From: an uncultured Chloroflexota bacterium | Lineage (GTDB): Bacteria; Chloroflexota; UBA11872; UBA12225 | Assembly: GCA_902805635.1 (NCBI GenBank) | Contig: CADCTC010000206.1 | Location: forward strand, 1 to 40,869 | Length of the DNA stretch: 40,869 bases | Direction of reading: 5' to 3' | In this document: positions 32,413-40,869 of the stretch, in pieces | Layout: the number at the start of each line of letters is the position of its first letter | How positions within the stretch are numbered: the first letter of the stretch is position 1 | Program-made: the position numbers and the translations under genes | Notes under the pieces: generated by a model | Seen by the model: only the letters and a program-made list of their open reading frames with translations | Told to the model about the DNA's origin: nothing | Databases searched by the model: none

Positions 32413-33090
32413 ATGATCGTCCTGCACAACGTCTGCAAGACGTATCCCAACGGCGTCCTGGCGCTGGACAACGTCGACCTTCAGATCCCGGAGCGTGACT
32501 TCGTCTTCCTGGTCGGTCCCAGCGGCGCAGGCAAGAGCACCTTCATCCGCCTGCTCATCCGCGAGGAACTTCCCACCAGCGGGCGCGTCTTTATAGACGG
32601 ACAGGACCTTGCCCGTCTGCGCCGCCGCGACATCCCGCACCTCCGTCGCAAGGTGAGTGTCATCTTCCAGGACTTCAAGCTGCTGCCCCACAAGACTGTG
32701 TTCGAGAACGTGGCGTTCGCGCTCGAGGTCTCCGGCTATGCTCGCGCCGAGGTGCAGCAGCTGGTCCCAGAGACGCTGGACCTAGTGGGCCTTGCCGATA
32801 AGGCTGACCGCTACCCGAACCTGCTCTCCGGCGGCGAGCAGCAGCGCGTCGCCATCGCGCGCGCCCTCGTGCGCCGCCCCTCCATCCTGGTGGCCGACGA
32901 GCCTACCGGTAACCTGGACCAAGACACCGCTGCCCAGACCGTGCAGTTGTTGGTGCGCATCAACGCGCTGGGCACCACCATCGTCTTTGCCACCCACAAC
33001 AGCGAGCTGGTGAACACCATGCGCCGGCGTGTTATCGCCTTGGAAGGCGGGCACATCGTCCGCGACCAGGCTGACGCGGGGTACGAGTAG
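32413..33090 (+). CDS. ftsE: Cell-division ABC ATPase FtsE
   Basis: 225 residues from ATG 32413. It starts MIVLHNVCKTYPNG and has Walker A GPSGAGKST (35-43), Q-loop VIFQDFKLLPHKTVFENVAF, signature LSGGEQQRVAIARAL, Walker B ILVADEPTGNLD and switch His FATHNSELV. Length and motifs are standard for FtsE. With FtsX it forms a type VII ABC complex that does not transport but signals across the membrane to peptidoglycan hydrolases. ftsX follows after 7 bp. Confidence 0.96.
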   Translation: MIVLHNVCKTYPNGVLALDNVDLQIPERDFVFLVGPSGAGKSTFIRLLIREELPTSGRVFIDGQDLARLRRRDIPHLRRKVSVIFQDFKLLPHKTVFENVAFALEVSGYARAEVQQLVPETLDLVGLADKADRYPNLLSGGEQQRVAIARALVRRPSILVADEPTGNLDQDTAAQTVQLLVRINALGTTIVFATHNSELVNTMRRRVIALEGGHIVRDQADAGYE

Positions 33091-33097
33091 GCTGCCG

Positions 33098-33997
33098 ATG
33101 CAAGCCATCCTGCGCCTGTTCGAGGTGGTGCGCTACGCCGTTGTCACCGCCGCGGTCAACTTCTGGCGCCACCGCACCATGAGCGCCGCTGCGGTCTTCG
33201 CCGCCGCCGTCATGATGCTCATGCTCAACGGCTTCGTCATCGTGGTCAGTAACCTGAATGTGGCCATGGGCGCCCTGGAGCAGAAGGTCAACCTGATCGC
33301 CTATCTCAAGGAGGATCCCCCCCAGGCGGAGGTCACGCGCTTCTCCGAGCGGCTGCGCGCCAATCCGCTGGTGGCTGACGTGACCTACCTCTCCAAAGAC
33401 GACGCCATGGCGCGTCTCAAGCAGCAGCTGGCCGAGCGCAAGGACCTGCTGGAGATGGTCACCGGCAACCCGCTGCCCGCCAGCCTGGAGGTTCGCCTCA
33501 AGGACGTCAACCGCATCTCAGACCTCGCCGCGCAACTGCGCGGCGAGCCACTGGTGGAGGACGTGGCGCTCCAGCAAGATGTCGTGGACAACCTGCTGCG
33601 CATCACCCGTTACGCCCGCGTCGCCGGCCTTGCGATGGTGATCGGGCTGATGGGAATCACCCTCTTCGTCATCGTAAACACTATTCGGCTTGCGGTCTAC
33701 GCCCGGCGCCAGGAGATCGAGATCATGAAGCTGGTGGGCGCCACCGATTGGTTCATCCGCTGGCCGTTCGTGCTCGAAGGGGTGCTCTGCGGCCTGATTG
33801 CCGCCGCGGTGACCACGCTGGTGGTCGGCGCCAGCTACCAGCCGGCCCAACAACAGTTCCTGACCCTCGTGCAGTTCCTCCCGGTGAACCTCGACCCGAC
33901 TTTTCCGTTGAAACTCGCAGCGCTCACCGCGGCCGTCGGCGTCACCATCGGCGCGGCCGGCAGCTACATCTCCGTCCGGCGCTTCCTGGACGTGTAG
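33098..33997 (+). CDS. ftsX: Cell-division membrane protein FtsX
   Basis: 299 residues from ATG 33098. A cytoplasmic N-terminus with NFWRHRTMSAAAVFAAA leads into the first membrane helix (about 29-50). An extracytoplasmic domain of about 150 residues follows, with VNLIAYLKEDPPQAEV and VTYLSKDDAMARLK. Three C-terminal helices follow, with ARRQEIEIMKLVGATDWFIRWPFVLEG between them, the conserved FtsX cytoplasmic loop that contacts FtsE. The extracytoplasmic domain should bind the coiled coil of the partner hydrolase, most likely the protein at 34845-36410. Confidence 0.95.
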   Translation: MQAILRLFEVVRYAVVTAAVNFWRHRTMSAAAVFAAAVMMLMLNGFVIVVSNLNVAMGALEQKVNLIAYLKEDPPQAEVTRFSERLRANPLVADVTYLSKDDAMARLKQQLAERKDLLEMVTGNPLPASLEVRLKDVNRISDLAAQLRGEPLVEDVALQQDVVDNLLRITRYARVAGLAMVIGLMGITLFVIVNTIRLAVYARRQEIEIMKLVGATDWFIRWPFVLEGVLCGLIAAAVTTLVVGASYQPAQQQFLTLVQFLPVNLDPTFPLKLAALTAAVGVTIGAAGSYISVRRFLDV

Positions 33998-34052
33998 TGA
34001 GGCGCCCAGTGAGCACCGGAATGATGCGATTGAGCGGAGTACGAGGCACCCC

Positions 34053-34844
34053 ATGATCGTCCTGCGGAACGTCAAGAAGGTGTATGGCACCGGCAAGCAG
34101 GCGCTGGACGGCGTCACGCTCGGCGTGCCGCGCGGCGACTTCGTCTTCCTGGTAGGTGGCAACGGCGCCGGCAAGAGCACACTGCTCAAGCTCCTCATCC
34201 GTGCCGAGACTGCCAGCAGCGGCGTGCTCATCGTGGCCGGCCACGACCTCACCCAGCTGCCGGAGCGTAGGGTCCCGTGGTTTCGACAACAGATCGGGAT
34301 TGTCTTCCAGGACATCCGCCTCTTCGCGGACAAGACCATCTACGAGAACGTCGCCTTCAGCCTGCAGGTCTCCGGCGCGCCGCGGCGCGGCAGCACGCGT
34401 GACCTGGTGATGGAGGCGCTTGAACTCGTCGGTCTCACCGGCGACGCACGTCGCTTCCCGCGCCAGCTCTCGGGCGGCGAGCAGCAGCGCGCCGCCATCG
34501 CGCGCGCCATCGTTCGCTCGCCCCAGATCCTCATCGCCGACGAGCCGACCGCCAACCTACCGCCGGACGCATCCTGGCAGATTGTGCAGTTGCTGGCGGA
34601 CATCAACCGTCGCGGCGTCACCACCCTCGTCGCCACCCACGACCGTGACGTGGTCAACGGCCTGAAGCGCCGAGTCGTCGAGCTGGCAGGTGGACACCTG
34701 GTCCGCGACGAGCGCCACGGCGCCTTTGGGTCCTCCGCTGCGTACCAGGCAGTTCCGGCGGCACGCACCGGTGCCGCCACCGTGGCCTCGGTCAGCGGTG
34801 CCTTCCCGGTGCTGAGCCCAGTCCTGGTTGGAGCTGGCGCCTAG
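34053..34844 (+). CDS. Second FtsE-like ABC ATPase
   Basis: 263 residues from ATG 34053. It is collinear with FtsE at 32413: the same MIVLxNVxK start, Walker A GGNGAGKST at the same residues (35-43), Q-loop VFQDIRLFADKTIYENVAF, signature LSGGEQQRAAIARAI and switch His VATHDRDV. Walker B is intact (ILIADEP), but the D-loop region reads TANLPPDAS where FtsE has TGNLDQDTA, so the usual Asp is replaced by Pro. It also carries a C-terminal extension of about 40 Ala/Gly/Val-rich residues. It sits between ftsX and the hydrolase gene, which begins directly after its stop codon. It may pair with FtsE as a heterodimer on FtsX or replace it under some condition; both ideas are inference. Confidence 0.88.
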   Translation: MIVLRNVKKVYGTGKQALDGVTLGVPRGDFVFLVGGNGAGKSTLLKLLIRAETASSGVLIVAGHDLTQLPERRVPWFRQQIGIVFQDIRLFADKTIYENVAFSLQVSGAPRRGSTRDLVMEALELVGLTGDARRFPRQLSGGEQQRAAIARAIVRSPQILIADEPTANLPPDASWQIVQLLADINRRGVTTLVATHDRDVVNGLKRRVVELAGGHLVRDERHGAFGSSAAYQAVPAARTGAATVASVSGAFPVLSPVLVGAGA

Positions 34845-36410
34845 ATGCGTTGGATTCACCGTGCGCTGCTGGCCTTCTTCGTGTTTGCACTCGTCCTCAC
34901 CCCCACCACGGCCAACGCGGACACACTCTCCGACCTTCGCGCGCGCATCGGCCAGGCGCAGAGCGCGGTGCGTGACCTGACCGGCCGCCGGCAGGGCCAG
35001 CGGGTGGTGGTCGAACAGCTGCGCGGCGTCACCGGCGCCTACGCAGCCGAGCTGCGCAAAGTGGACGCCGACCTGATGGCGGCGGTTGGGCGGTTCCGGC
35101 AGGCCGAAGCTGACCTCGAACGCGTGGATGCCGAGGCCGTTCGGCTGGAGGGCGAGATCGCAGCCAAGGAGGAAGCGGTCCGGCAACGCGCCGGTGTCTA
35201 TGGCACCCGCCTGCGTGCGCTGTACAAGTTCACCCGCACCTCCCCCCTGGAACAGCTGCTGGGCGCGCGCAGCTTCACCGACGCGCTGCACCGCATGACC
35301 ATGATGCAGGCCGTGACGCGCGTGGACAACCGTCTGCTGGGGCAGCTGCGCTCCGAGCACGACGAGCTGACCCTGGCACGCGAGGCGCTGGCACGCAACC
35401 GCGCCGAGCAGGCCGTCTTGCGCGACGAGCTGGACCAGCAGCGTGTGGCGCTCGAGGAGCGCCGCGCCGAGCAGGCGTCACTGGTCCTGATGGCGCAGCA
35501 GGAGCAGCGCACCGCCGAGAGTGCGCTCTCGGAGTTCGACCGCGAGTCGCAGACCCAGGCATCGCGCATTCGCAGCCTGGAGCTGCAGTTTGAGCGCGAG
35601 CTGGCGGAGATCGAGCGCCAGCGCCAGGAGGAGATCCAACGGCTGGAACAGCAGCGTTTCGCCCAGGCCACCGCCGCACGCGCCGTCGCAGACGCGAGTG
35701 CCACCGCCCAGGCACGCGTCCAGGCCACTCAGGCCGCCCAGTCTGCTCAAGCAGCCCAAGCCGCTCAGGCCACTCAGACTGCCCAGGCCGCGCGACCTTC
35801 CGCCAGTCCTACGCAGGCCGCCAGTCGTCCCGGCGCTACGGCTACGCCAGCGCGGGCGGCTGCTCCCACCAGCACGGCCGGCACCGGCGTAGCCACCACT
35901 TTAGCCGGTGTGGGCGCCACTACTTCGCCTGCCGCGCGCACGGCCGCCACGCAGGCGCCGCTGCCCGGTTCGGTCAGCACCGGCTCTCTCCAGCCCTCTT
36001 CCTACAACATGCAATACCCGGTGCCAAACCCCGTGGTGACCACCGAGTGGGGCGAGCGCACGTTTGCCCAGAACTTTCACACCGGTATCGACCTGGCGCA
36101 GCAGAGCCGTACCGCCGTGCTGGCCGCTGCCGACGGTGTGGTGCTGGAAGCCGGCCTCGCGGTGCCTGGTAAGCCCGACCAGTCCTACGGCATGATGGTC
36201 ATCGTCGGCCACGGCGGCAACCTGTCCACGCTCTACGCGCATCTGGACGTGGGGAGCTACGCGCCGACCGTGAAGGCCGGAGAACGCGTCAAGCGGGGCC
36301 AGACCATCGGCTACATCGGCATGACCGGCATCACCTCTGGCCCGCACGTGCACTTCGAGGTGCGCGAGAACGGCCAGCCGCAGAACCCACGTAAGTACCT
36401 GCCGCGCTAG
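34845..36410 (+). CDS. EnvC/PcsB-like coiled-coil M23 peptidase
   Basis: 521 residues from ATG 34845, which follows the previous stop with no gap. A signal peptide (HRALLAFFVFALVLTPTTANA, cut after about residue 25) is followed by a long coiled coil (about 28-285) with many heptads (e.g. DLERVDAEAVRLEGEIAAKE and AEIERQRQEEIQRLEQQ) broken by RALYKFTRTSPLEQLLGAR. An Ala/Gln/Thr-rich linker comes next, then the LytM/M23 domain (about 395-515), with NFHTGIDLAQQ, MVIVGHGGNLSTLYAHLD and GPHVHFEVRENG. The zinc ligands are present. Coiled-coil plus hydrolase proteins of this kind (EnvC, PcsB, CwlO) are the known outputs of FtsEX, and the adjacent ftsE-ftsX genes support that. Confidence 0.93.
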   Translation: MRWIHRALLAFFVFALVLTPTTANADTLSDLRARIGQAQSAVRDLTGRRQGQRVVVEQLRGVTGAYAAELRKVDADLMAAVGRFRQAEADLERVDAEAVRLEGEIAAKEEAVRQRAGVYGTRLRALYKFTRTSPLEQLLGARSFTDALHRMTMMQAVTRVDNRLLGQLRSEHDELTLAREALARNRAEQAVLRDELDQQRVALEERRAEQASLVLMAQQEQRTAESALSEFDRESQTQASRIRSLELQFERELAEIERQRQEEIQRLEQQRFAQATAARAVADASATAQARVQATQAAQSAQAAQAAQATQTAQAARPSASPTQAASRPGATATPARAAAPTSTAGTGVATTLAGVGATTSPAARTAATQAPLPGSVSTGSLQPSSYNMQYPVPNPVVTTEWGERTFAQNFHTGIDLAQQSRTAVLAAADGVVLEAGLAVPGKPDQSYGMMVIVGHGGNLSTLYAHLDVGSYAPTVKAGERVKRGQTIGYIGMTGITSGPHVHFEVRENGQPQNPRKYLPR

Positions 36411-36539
36411 CTCCGCCCGCACTCCCGCAGCGGACGACGCTCGTCTGCATAGCCACCGCAGCGCGACCTGTGGTACGGTGCGCCTGCGGATTAGGGTGCA
36501 CCCGGCGGGGAGTCGGCTCACGCGCGAGGACAGCAGCGG

Positions 36540-37880
36540 TTGGTTTACCGGCGCACAGGGATGCCCTGGCTGAGGTCCCACGGACGGATGCTCGCCTTGT
36601 CGGCGATGGTCCTGGCCATCGCGGCGCTATCGTTCGGCGCCGGCGTGAGCTACGGCCGCCGCGACCCCTCCGCGCAGCCGCCTACCGCAGCGGGAGTGGA
36701 AGTTGGTGCAGATGGCGCAGATGCCGGCCTAGACGGAGCACCGTCGGTAGAAGCGCCGTCCATCCGATCGGCCAGGCCGCCGGCCGACATCGGTCGCCAG
36801 TTCGACACGTTCTGGGAGGCCTGGAACTTCGTCGAGAGGCAATACGGCCGCCAGCCAGTGGACCGCCGCCGGCTGGTGCAGGGCGCCATCAAGGGCATGC
36901 TCGCCTCGCTCAACGATCAATACGCCTCTTATTTGGATCCCGTTGCGTCACGTGAGGACAAGGCGAGCCAGGATGGCCTACTGGAGGGGATAGGGGCGCA
37001 CCTGGAGCTGCGTGACCGCCGTTACGTCATCCTGGCGCCGGTAGAGGACGGTCCCGCGGCGCGTGCCGGCTTGCGGACGGGCGACCTGCTGTTGCGCGTG
37101 GATGGACGGGAGGTGGGCACGGTGAGCCTAGCCGAAGCAACTTCGCTACTGCGCGGCTCCCCCGGCAGCAAAGTCAAGCTTGTGGTCCAGCGTGTAGACG
37201 ACCCCGACGGGCAGCCGGTGGAGCTGGAGCTGACCCGCGCCCGGATCGAGCTCGAGTCGGTCACCAGCCGCTACCCGGCCGAGGGGATCGGCTACGTGCG
37301 CGTGCGCGTCTTCGGCACGCAGACGCTGTCGCAGCTGCAGCGTGCACTGCGTGACATGCGCTCGCGGCGCGTGCGTGGCGTCATCCTGGACTTGCGAGAC
37401 AACCCCGGCGGCTACCTCGGCGGTGCGGTCGACGTCACGAGCCAGTTCCTCAAGGAAGGCAGCGTGGTTGCCTACGAAGAGCGCGATGGACGCCGGCAGC
37501 CGCTGGTGGCGCGACCAGGCGGCCTGGCGACTGACCTCACCATGGCAGTGCTGGTCAACCGGGGCAGCGCCAGCGCGGCGGAAGTGGTGGCAGGCGCGCT
37601 GCGTGACCACAACCGTGCCACGCTCATCGGCGAGACGACCTTTGGCAAGGGCAGCGTCCAGGTGCCGCACGACCTATCCGATGGGTCGACGGTCAAAGTC
37701 ACTGCCGGAGCATGGCTGACGCCAGCCTCAAAGCAGATTCAGGGGCAGGGCCTAGCGCCGACCATCGAGGTCAAGACCACGCTCGAAGACGAGCGTTCCC
37801 GGCGCGACCCCGTGCTTGAAAAAGCGCTCGAATGGTTCAAGGTGCCGGCGCCAACACCCACTGCCGGCGCCGAGGGTTAG
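36540..37880 (+). CDS. Carboxyl-terminal processing protease, S41 family
   Basis: 446 residues from TTG 36540, with GAGG about 12 nt upstream; ATG 36561 (MPWLRSHGRM) is the alternative start. A membrane anchor spans about 17-37. The N-terminal helical part has FDTFWEAWNFVERQYGRQPVD and MLASLNDQYASYLDP. A PDZ domain (about 143-225) includes DGPAARAGLRTGDLLLRVDG. The protease core (about 240-420) has VILDLRDNPGGYLGGAV, catalytic Ser in VNRGSASAAEV (S345 by family position) and Lys in TTFGKGSVQ (K370). It degrades or processes extracytoplasmic proteins from their C-termini. It follows the M23 gene by 130 bp and overlaps the kinase gene tail to tail by 4 bp. Confidence 0.94.
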   Translation: MVYRRTGMPWLRSHGRMLALSAMVLAIAALSFGAGVSYGRRDPSAQPPTAAGVEVGADGADAGLDGAPSVEAPSIRSARPPADIGRQFDTFWEAWNFVERQYGRQPVDRRRLVQGAIKGMLASLNDQYASYLDPVASREDKASQDGLLEGIGAHLELRDRRYVILAPVEDGPAARAGLRTGDLLLRVDGREVGTVSLAEATSLLRGSPGSKVKLVVQRVDDPDGQPVELELTRARIELESVTSRYPAEGIGYVRVRVFGTQTLSQLQRALRDMRSRRVRGVILDLRDNPGGYLGGAVDVTSQFLKEGSVVAYEERDGRRQPLVARPGGLATDLTMAVLVNRGSASAAEVVAGALRDHNRATLIGETTFGKGSVQVPHDLSDGSTVKVTAGAWLTPASKQIQGQGLAPTIEVKTTLEDERSRRDPVLEKALEWFKVPAPTPTAGAEG

Positions 37881-40003
37881 TCGTCGCGCCGACGTTGGCC
37901 TGGCGGAGGATTGCCGCCCTGGCCGGGCGGCCGAGAAGGGGCCCCTGTCGCTGATGGGACCGCCGGCGCCGTGGCCGCTGCGCCCGCGGGCCTGGTCGGC
38001 GTCGCCGGCACAGCGGTGGTGGTCGCAGCCGGCCGTGTTGCCGTGGCGGCCGGCGCAGTGGCCGCGGCGGGCACCTGGGTTGCGGATACCGGCGTTGGCG
38101 TGGCCGGTACACCGCGGTTGACCGCCACGGTCACGGGCCGGTCGCGCCTGGCCTGCTGTCCCGCGTCTGGGGCAGTCTGGGAGACAGCGCCCGTGGGAAC
38201 GCTTATGTCCACCACTTCGCCAACCGTCGCCTGCAGTCCAAGACGTCGTAGCTCATCCAGCGCCTCCTGCACCGGCCGGCCCTTGAGCTGCGGCATCGTC
38301 ACCTCCAGCGGGCCCTGGCTGACGAAGACCGTCACCTCGGCCCCCTGGTCCACTAACTCGTTCGCCGCCGGGCGCTGCTCGTACACCTGGCCGGCCGCGC
38401 GCGCGCTGTAGCCCTGGTCGCGTCTTACCACGAAGCCGGCGCCGGTCAGGTCTCCGCGCGCGTCGTCGAACGATTTGCCTGCCACGCTCGGCACGCGCAC
38501 TTTCTGCGGGCCGCGGCTGAGCGTCAGGCGCACCGGCTTGCCGGCCTCCAGCCGCGCGTTTGCCGCCGGGTCCTGCCGCGCCACACTGCCCCGCGCCACG
38601 TCGTCGCTAAACTCTTCCCCTGCCTGTTCGGCGGCAAGGTTGGCCGCTGCCAGCTTGGCCTGAGCTGTTGGCAGTGGATCGCCGATGACGTTCGGCACCG
38701 GGAGCAGCGCCACCGTCGGCGTTGGCTGAGGCGCCGTCGTAGCGGTCGCGCCGGCCACGGCGGCGGTGGCGCTGGCCGCGGGCCGGGGAGTCGGGCCGGC
38801 CGTGGTGGGAGGGATGCGCAGCAACTGCCGCGCCAAACTGGCCCCCACGGCCATCAGCGCAAAGAAGAGCAGCACCGACGCGGCGAGCACCAGCGGCAGA
38901 CGCCGCCTCGATCGGCGGGTGCGGGCGGGGGCCTCCCGATCCGGAGGGAGCAGCGGCCGGCGGCCGGGACGTCCACCCGGTCCGGGCCGGATAGCAGGCG
39001 CCTCCGCAGGAGCAAGCACGCGGGTCGTGCCGGACGCTCCGTTCGGCGTGCTTGGTGGGCTCGTCGGCGACTGCCTCACGGCGCCAGGTTGCGCCGGCAG
39101 AGCGCGCCACAGCGCTGTCTCCGCGGTGGCGGCGTCGCGGACTTCCACCAGCGCGTACGCCAGCTCGTCCATGCTCTGGAAGCGGTCGTCCACCGGCTTG
39201 GCCATGGCGCGCTGCACCAGCCTCGCCGCCGCCGGCGGCACCACCGGGTTGACCTCCGACGGGTCGGGCGGCGGGTCGTAGACGTGCTTCATCATGATCG
39301 CCGCCGGGGTATCGCCATCGTAAGGCGGTCTACCGGTCAGCAGCTCGTAGCAGATCGCGCCTAGCGAGTAGATGTCGCTGCGCGCGTCCATCGGCAGCCC
39401 CTGCGCCTGCTCGGGTGAGAGGTACTGCACCGTGCCCCAGACCGTCCCCGGCTGAGTTAGCTGCGCGCTTTCGCCTGTCTGAGCCAGCCCGAAGTCCGCC
39501 ACCTTGGCGTGCCCCGCCTCTGTCAGCAGCACGTTCTGTGGCTTCAGGTCCCGGTGCACCACGCCCTTCTTGTGGGCGAACGCCATGCCCAAGGCCACCT
39601 GGCGGGTCAGCTCCAGAGCGTCCTCTACTGGCAGTGGGCCGCCGGCGATCAGGTCCTTGAGCGTGCGTCCCGGCAGCAGCTCCATTACGATGTAGTGGTA
39701 GGGCCCGTCCTGGCCTACGTCGTACACGTTGACGAGGTTGGGGTGCGAGTACTGCGCGGCCTGCTGCGCCTCTACGCGGAAGCGCGCCAGCAGCTCCGCC
39801 GATGCCGCCAGCTGCTGCTTCAGCAGCTTCACCGCCACGTCGCGCCGCAGCCGCAGGTCGTGCCCCCGGCGTACCTGCGCCATGCCGCCCTCGGCGATCA
39901 TCGGGCCAAGCTCATAGCGCGCGTCCAGGACCACCTGCGAGACGCTGGGACGCCGGCTCGTTGTGCCTGGTCCCATCCCCCTCCCAGCTCCGCCCCCGGT
40001 CAT
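37877..40003 (-). CDS. PASTA-domain serine/threonine protein kinase (PknB/PrkC type)
   Basis: 708 residues from ATG 40003, with GGAGG 6 nt upstream; the ATG overlaps the smc stop (ATGA). The kinase domain (about 30-290) is complete: glycine loop IAEGGMAQVRRG, VAVK with K59, HRDLKPQN with D152, DFG with D170, then LSPEQAQG and SDIYSLGAICYELLTG. A Pro-rich juxtamembrane stretch and an Arg-rich stop precede one membrane helix (about 370-390). Outside the cell three PASTA repeats (about 435-645) begin VPNVIGDPLPTAQ, VPSVAGKSFDDA and MPQLKGRPVQEA, and a long Ala/Pro/Thr-rich tail follows. PASTA domains sense peptidoglycan fragments or lipid II, so the kinase probably couples wall state to growth and division. 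A cognate phosphatase is not in the window. Confidence 0.96.
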   Translation of the reverse strand: MTGGGAGRGMGPGTTSRRPSVSQVVLDARYELGPMIAEGGMAQVRRGHDLRLRRDVAVKLLKQQLAASAELLARFRVEAQQAAQYSHPNLVNVYDVGQDGPYHYIVMELLPGRTLKDLIAGGPLPVEDALELTRQVALGMAFAHKKGVVHRDLKPQNVLLTEAGHAKVADFGLAQTGESAQLTQPGTVWGTVQYLSPEQAQGLPMDARSDIYSLGAICYELLTGRPPYDGDTPAAIMMKHVYDPPPDPSEVNPVVPPAAARLVQRAMAKPVDDRFQSMDELAYALVEVRDAATAETALWRALPAQPGAVRQSPTSPPSTPNGASGTTRVLAPAEAPAIRPGPGGRPGRRPLLPPDREAPARTRRSRRRLPLVLAASVLLFFALMAVGASLARQLLRIPPTTAGPTPRPAASATAAVAGATATTAPQPTPTVALLPVPNVIGDPLPTAQAKLAAANLAAEQAGEEFSDDVARGSVARQDPAANARLEAGKPVRLTLSRGPQKVRVPSVAGKSFDDARGDLTGAGFVVRRDQGYSARAAGQVYEQRPAANELVDQGAEVTVFVSQGPLEVTMPQLKGRPVQEALDELRRLGLQATVGEVVDISVPTGAVSQTAPDAGQQARRDRPVTVAVNRGVPATPTPVSATQVPAAATAPAATATRPAATTTAVPATPTRPAGAAATAPAVPSATGAPSRPPGQGGNPPPGQRRRDD

Positions 40004-40869
40004 CCGTCCCCTCCGGCGTGCGCCGGCGCGGGCACCGCGTCCAGCCGCAGCGAGACGATCCGTGAGACGCCGTCCGCACCCATCGTCACACCGTACAGCG
40101 CCCCGGCACGCTCCATCGTCGCCCGATTGTGCGTGACCACGATGAACTGAGTCTGGGCCGACAGCTCGGTCAGCGCGTCGCAGAAGCGTCCCACGTTCGC
40201 CTCGTCCAGCGCAGCGTCCACTTCATCTAGAACGCAGAACGGGCTCGGTTTGGCTTTCAGCATGGCGAACAGCAGCGCTGCGGCAACCAGCGCACGCTCG
40301 CCGCCGGAGAGCAGGGCCAGCTCCTGGCGGCGCTTGCCCGGTAGCTGCGCCATGATCTCCACGCCGGTCTCGGCCAGGTTGCGCGGGTCGGTCAATAGGA
40401 GCTGGGCGTCCCCCCCGCCGAACAGTCGTGCGAAGTACGTGCGGAAGTGCTCGGCCACCGCGCCGAACGTGGCGCCGAAGTCCTGTTCCAGCCCCGCGTC
40501 GAGCTCATCGCGCACGGCCTCTAGCGAGGTTGCGGTGGCGTGCAGGTCAGCCAGCTGCGTGCGCAGGAACTCCAGCCGCTCGCTTGCCTCCTGGTGCTCC
40601 TGCATCGCGACCTGGTTGACCGGTCCCAGGTTGCGCAGGCGTCCAGCGAGTTGGTCAGCCCGTGAGCGCAGTGGCGCCGCGCCGGCCTCGTTCTGCTGCG
40701 GCGCAGGCAGCTCGCCGATCTCGCGCTCGGCCAGCTCATGCAGCGAGCGGGCGCGCTCGTTCAGCCCGGCGCGCTGCGCCGTCAGCTGCGCCAGCTCGCG
40801 CTCGGCTTGGGCCGCTGCTGCCTGCGCCCGCTCGCCTTCGGCCCGGCGCACCTCGCGCTCGTTCTCCAG
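40000..40869 (-). CDS. smc: Chromosome segregation protein SMC, C-terminal part
   Basis: The frame is open to the right edge, so only the last 289 residues are seen. They include the end of the second coiled coil (ERELAQLTAQRAGLNERAR), the LGPVNQVAMQEHQEASERLEFL joint typical of SMC, and the C-terminal half of the ATPase head: LEQDFGATFGAVAEHFRTYFARLFGGG, signature LLSGGERALVAAALLFAM and Walker B FCVLDEVDAALDEANV, with FIVVTHNRATMERA as the switch region. SMC with ScpAB compacts and separates chromosomes. The stop overlaps the start of the PASTA kinase gene by 4 bp, so the kinase is translated in step with SMC. Confidence 0.95.
   Translation of the reverse strand: MENEREVRRAEGERAQAAAAQAERELAQLTAQRAGLNERARSLHELAEREIGELPAPQQNEAGAAPLRSRADQLAGRLRNLGPVNQVAMQEHQEASERLEFLRTQLADLHATATSLEAVRDELDAGLEQDFGATFGAVAEHFRTYFARLFGGGDAQLLLTDPRNLAETGVEIMAQLPGKRRQELALLSGGERALVAAALLFAMLKAKPSPFCVLDEVDAALDEANVGRFCDALTELSAQTQFIVVTHNRATMERAGALYGVTMGADGVSRIVSLRLDAVPAPAHAGGDG

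Overview
The window is strongly GC-rich, densely coded, and has no phage, IS or CRISPR signature. The features point to a Gram-positive-like or deep-branching bacterium, most plausibly Chloroflexota (Thermomicrobia/Sphaerobacter-like). These are a PASTA-domain Ser/Thr kinase, a ydaO-type c-di-AMP riboswitch, FtsEX with an M23 hydrolase, a SecA with a low-complexity insert and no zinc tail, YfhO-type membrane proteins, and several promoters whose -10 box sits 8-9 nt before the start codon (leaderless style). The phylum is an inference from gene content, not a measured placement.

Layout. 1-2.6 kb (+): end of an Fe/Mn superoxide dismutase, a DsbA-like thioredoxin-fold protein, and a cNMP-domain/thioredoxin-reductase fusion, forming an oxidative-stress/thiol group. 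2.6-8.3 kb (-): a six-gene operon with the four parts of an OpuC-type osmolyte ABC importer followed by a DUF1684-SET fusion and an ATP-grasp ligase. This looks like import plus modification of a small molecule and is one of the two most novel loci here. 8.4-10.9 kb (-): tRNA-Ser(GCT), tRNA-Ser(TGA), greA with a promoter and terminator-like leader hairpin, and selA. 11-16 kb: an alpha/beta hydrolase, then a mosaic of UxaA-type large and SAF small dehydratase subunits, a LarA-like Ni-racemase homologue, and two small paralogous proteins that each end in one classical C2H2 zinc finger. The second zinc-finger gene sits behind a complete promoter, c-di-AMP riboswitch and intrinsic terminator, and ends at another strong terminator.

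16-22.8 kb: a hot-dog thioesterase (-), then three consecutive polytopic GT-C-like membrane proteins (+) for cell-envelope or glycan work. 23-28 kb (+): a LysM/M23 peptidase, rplI, dnaB and an unrecognised protein with an NTP-transferase-like half. 28-38 kb (+): secA, prfB with its programmed +1 frameshift, ftsE, ftsX, a second FtsE-like ATPase, an EnvC/PcsB-like M23 hydrolase with a coiled coil, and a CtpA-like S41 protease. 37.9-40.9 kb (-): a PknB-type PASTA kinase overlapping the 3' end of smc by 4 bp.

The right half is core secretion, division and cell-wall machinery. The left and middle hold accessory metabolism. c-di-AMP may connect them: it is read by the riboswitch, and in other bacteria it also controls OpuC-type osmolyte import. 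That connection is a hypothesis.
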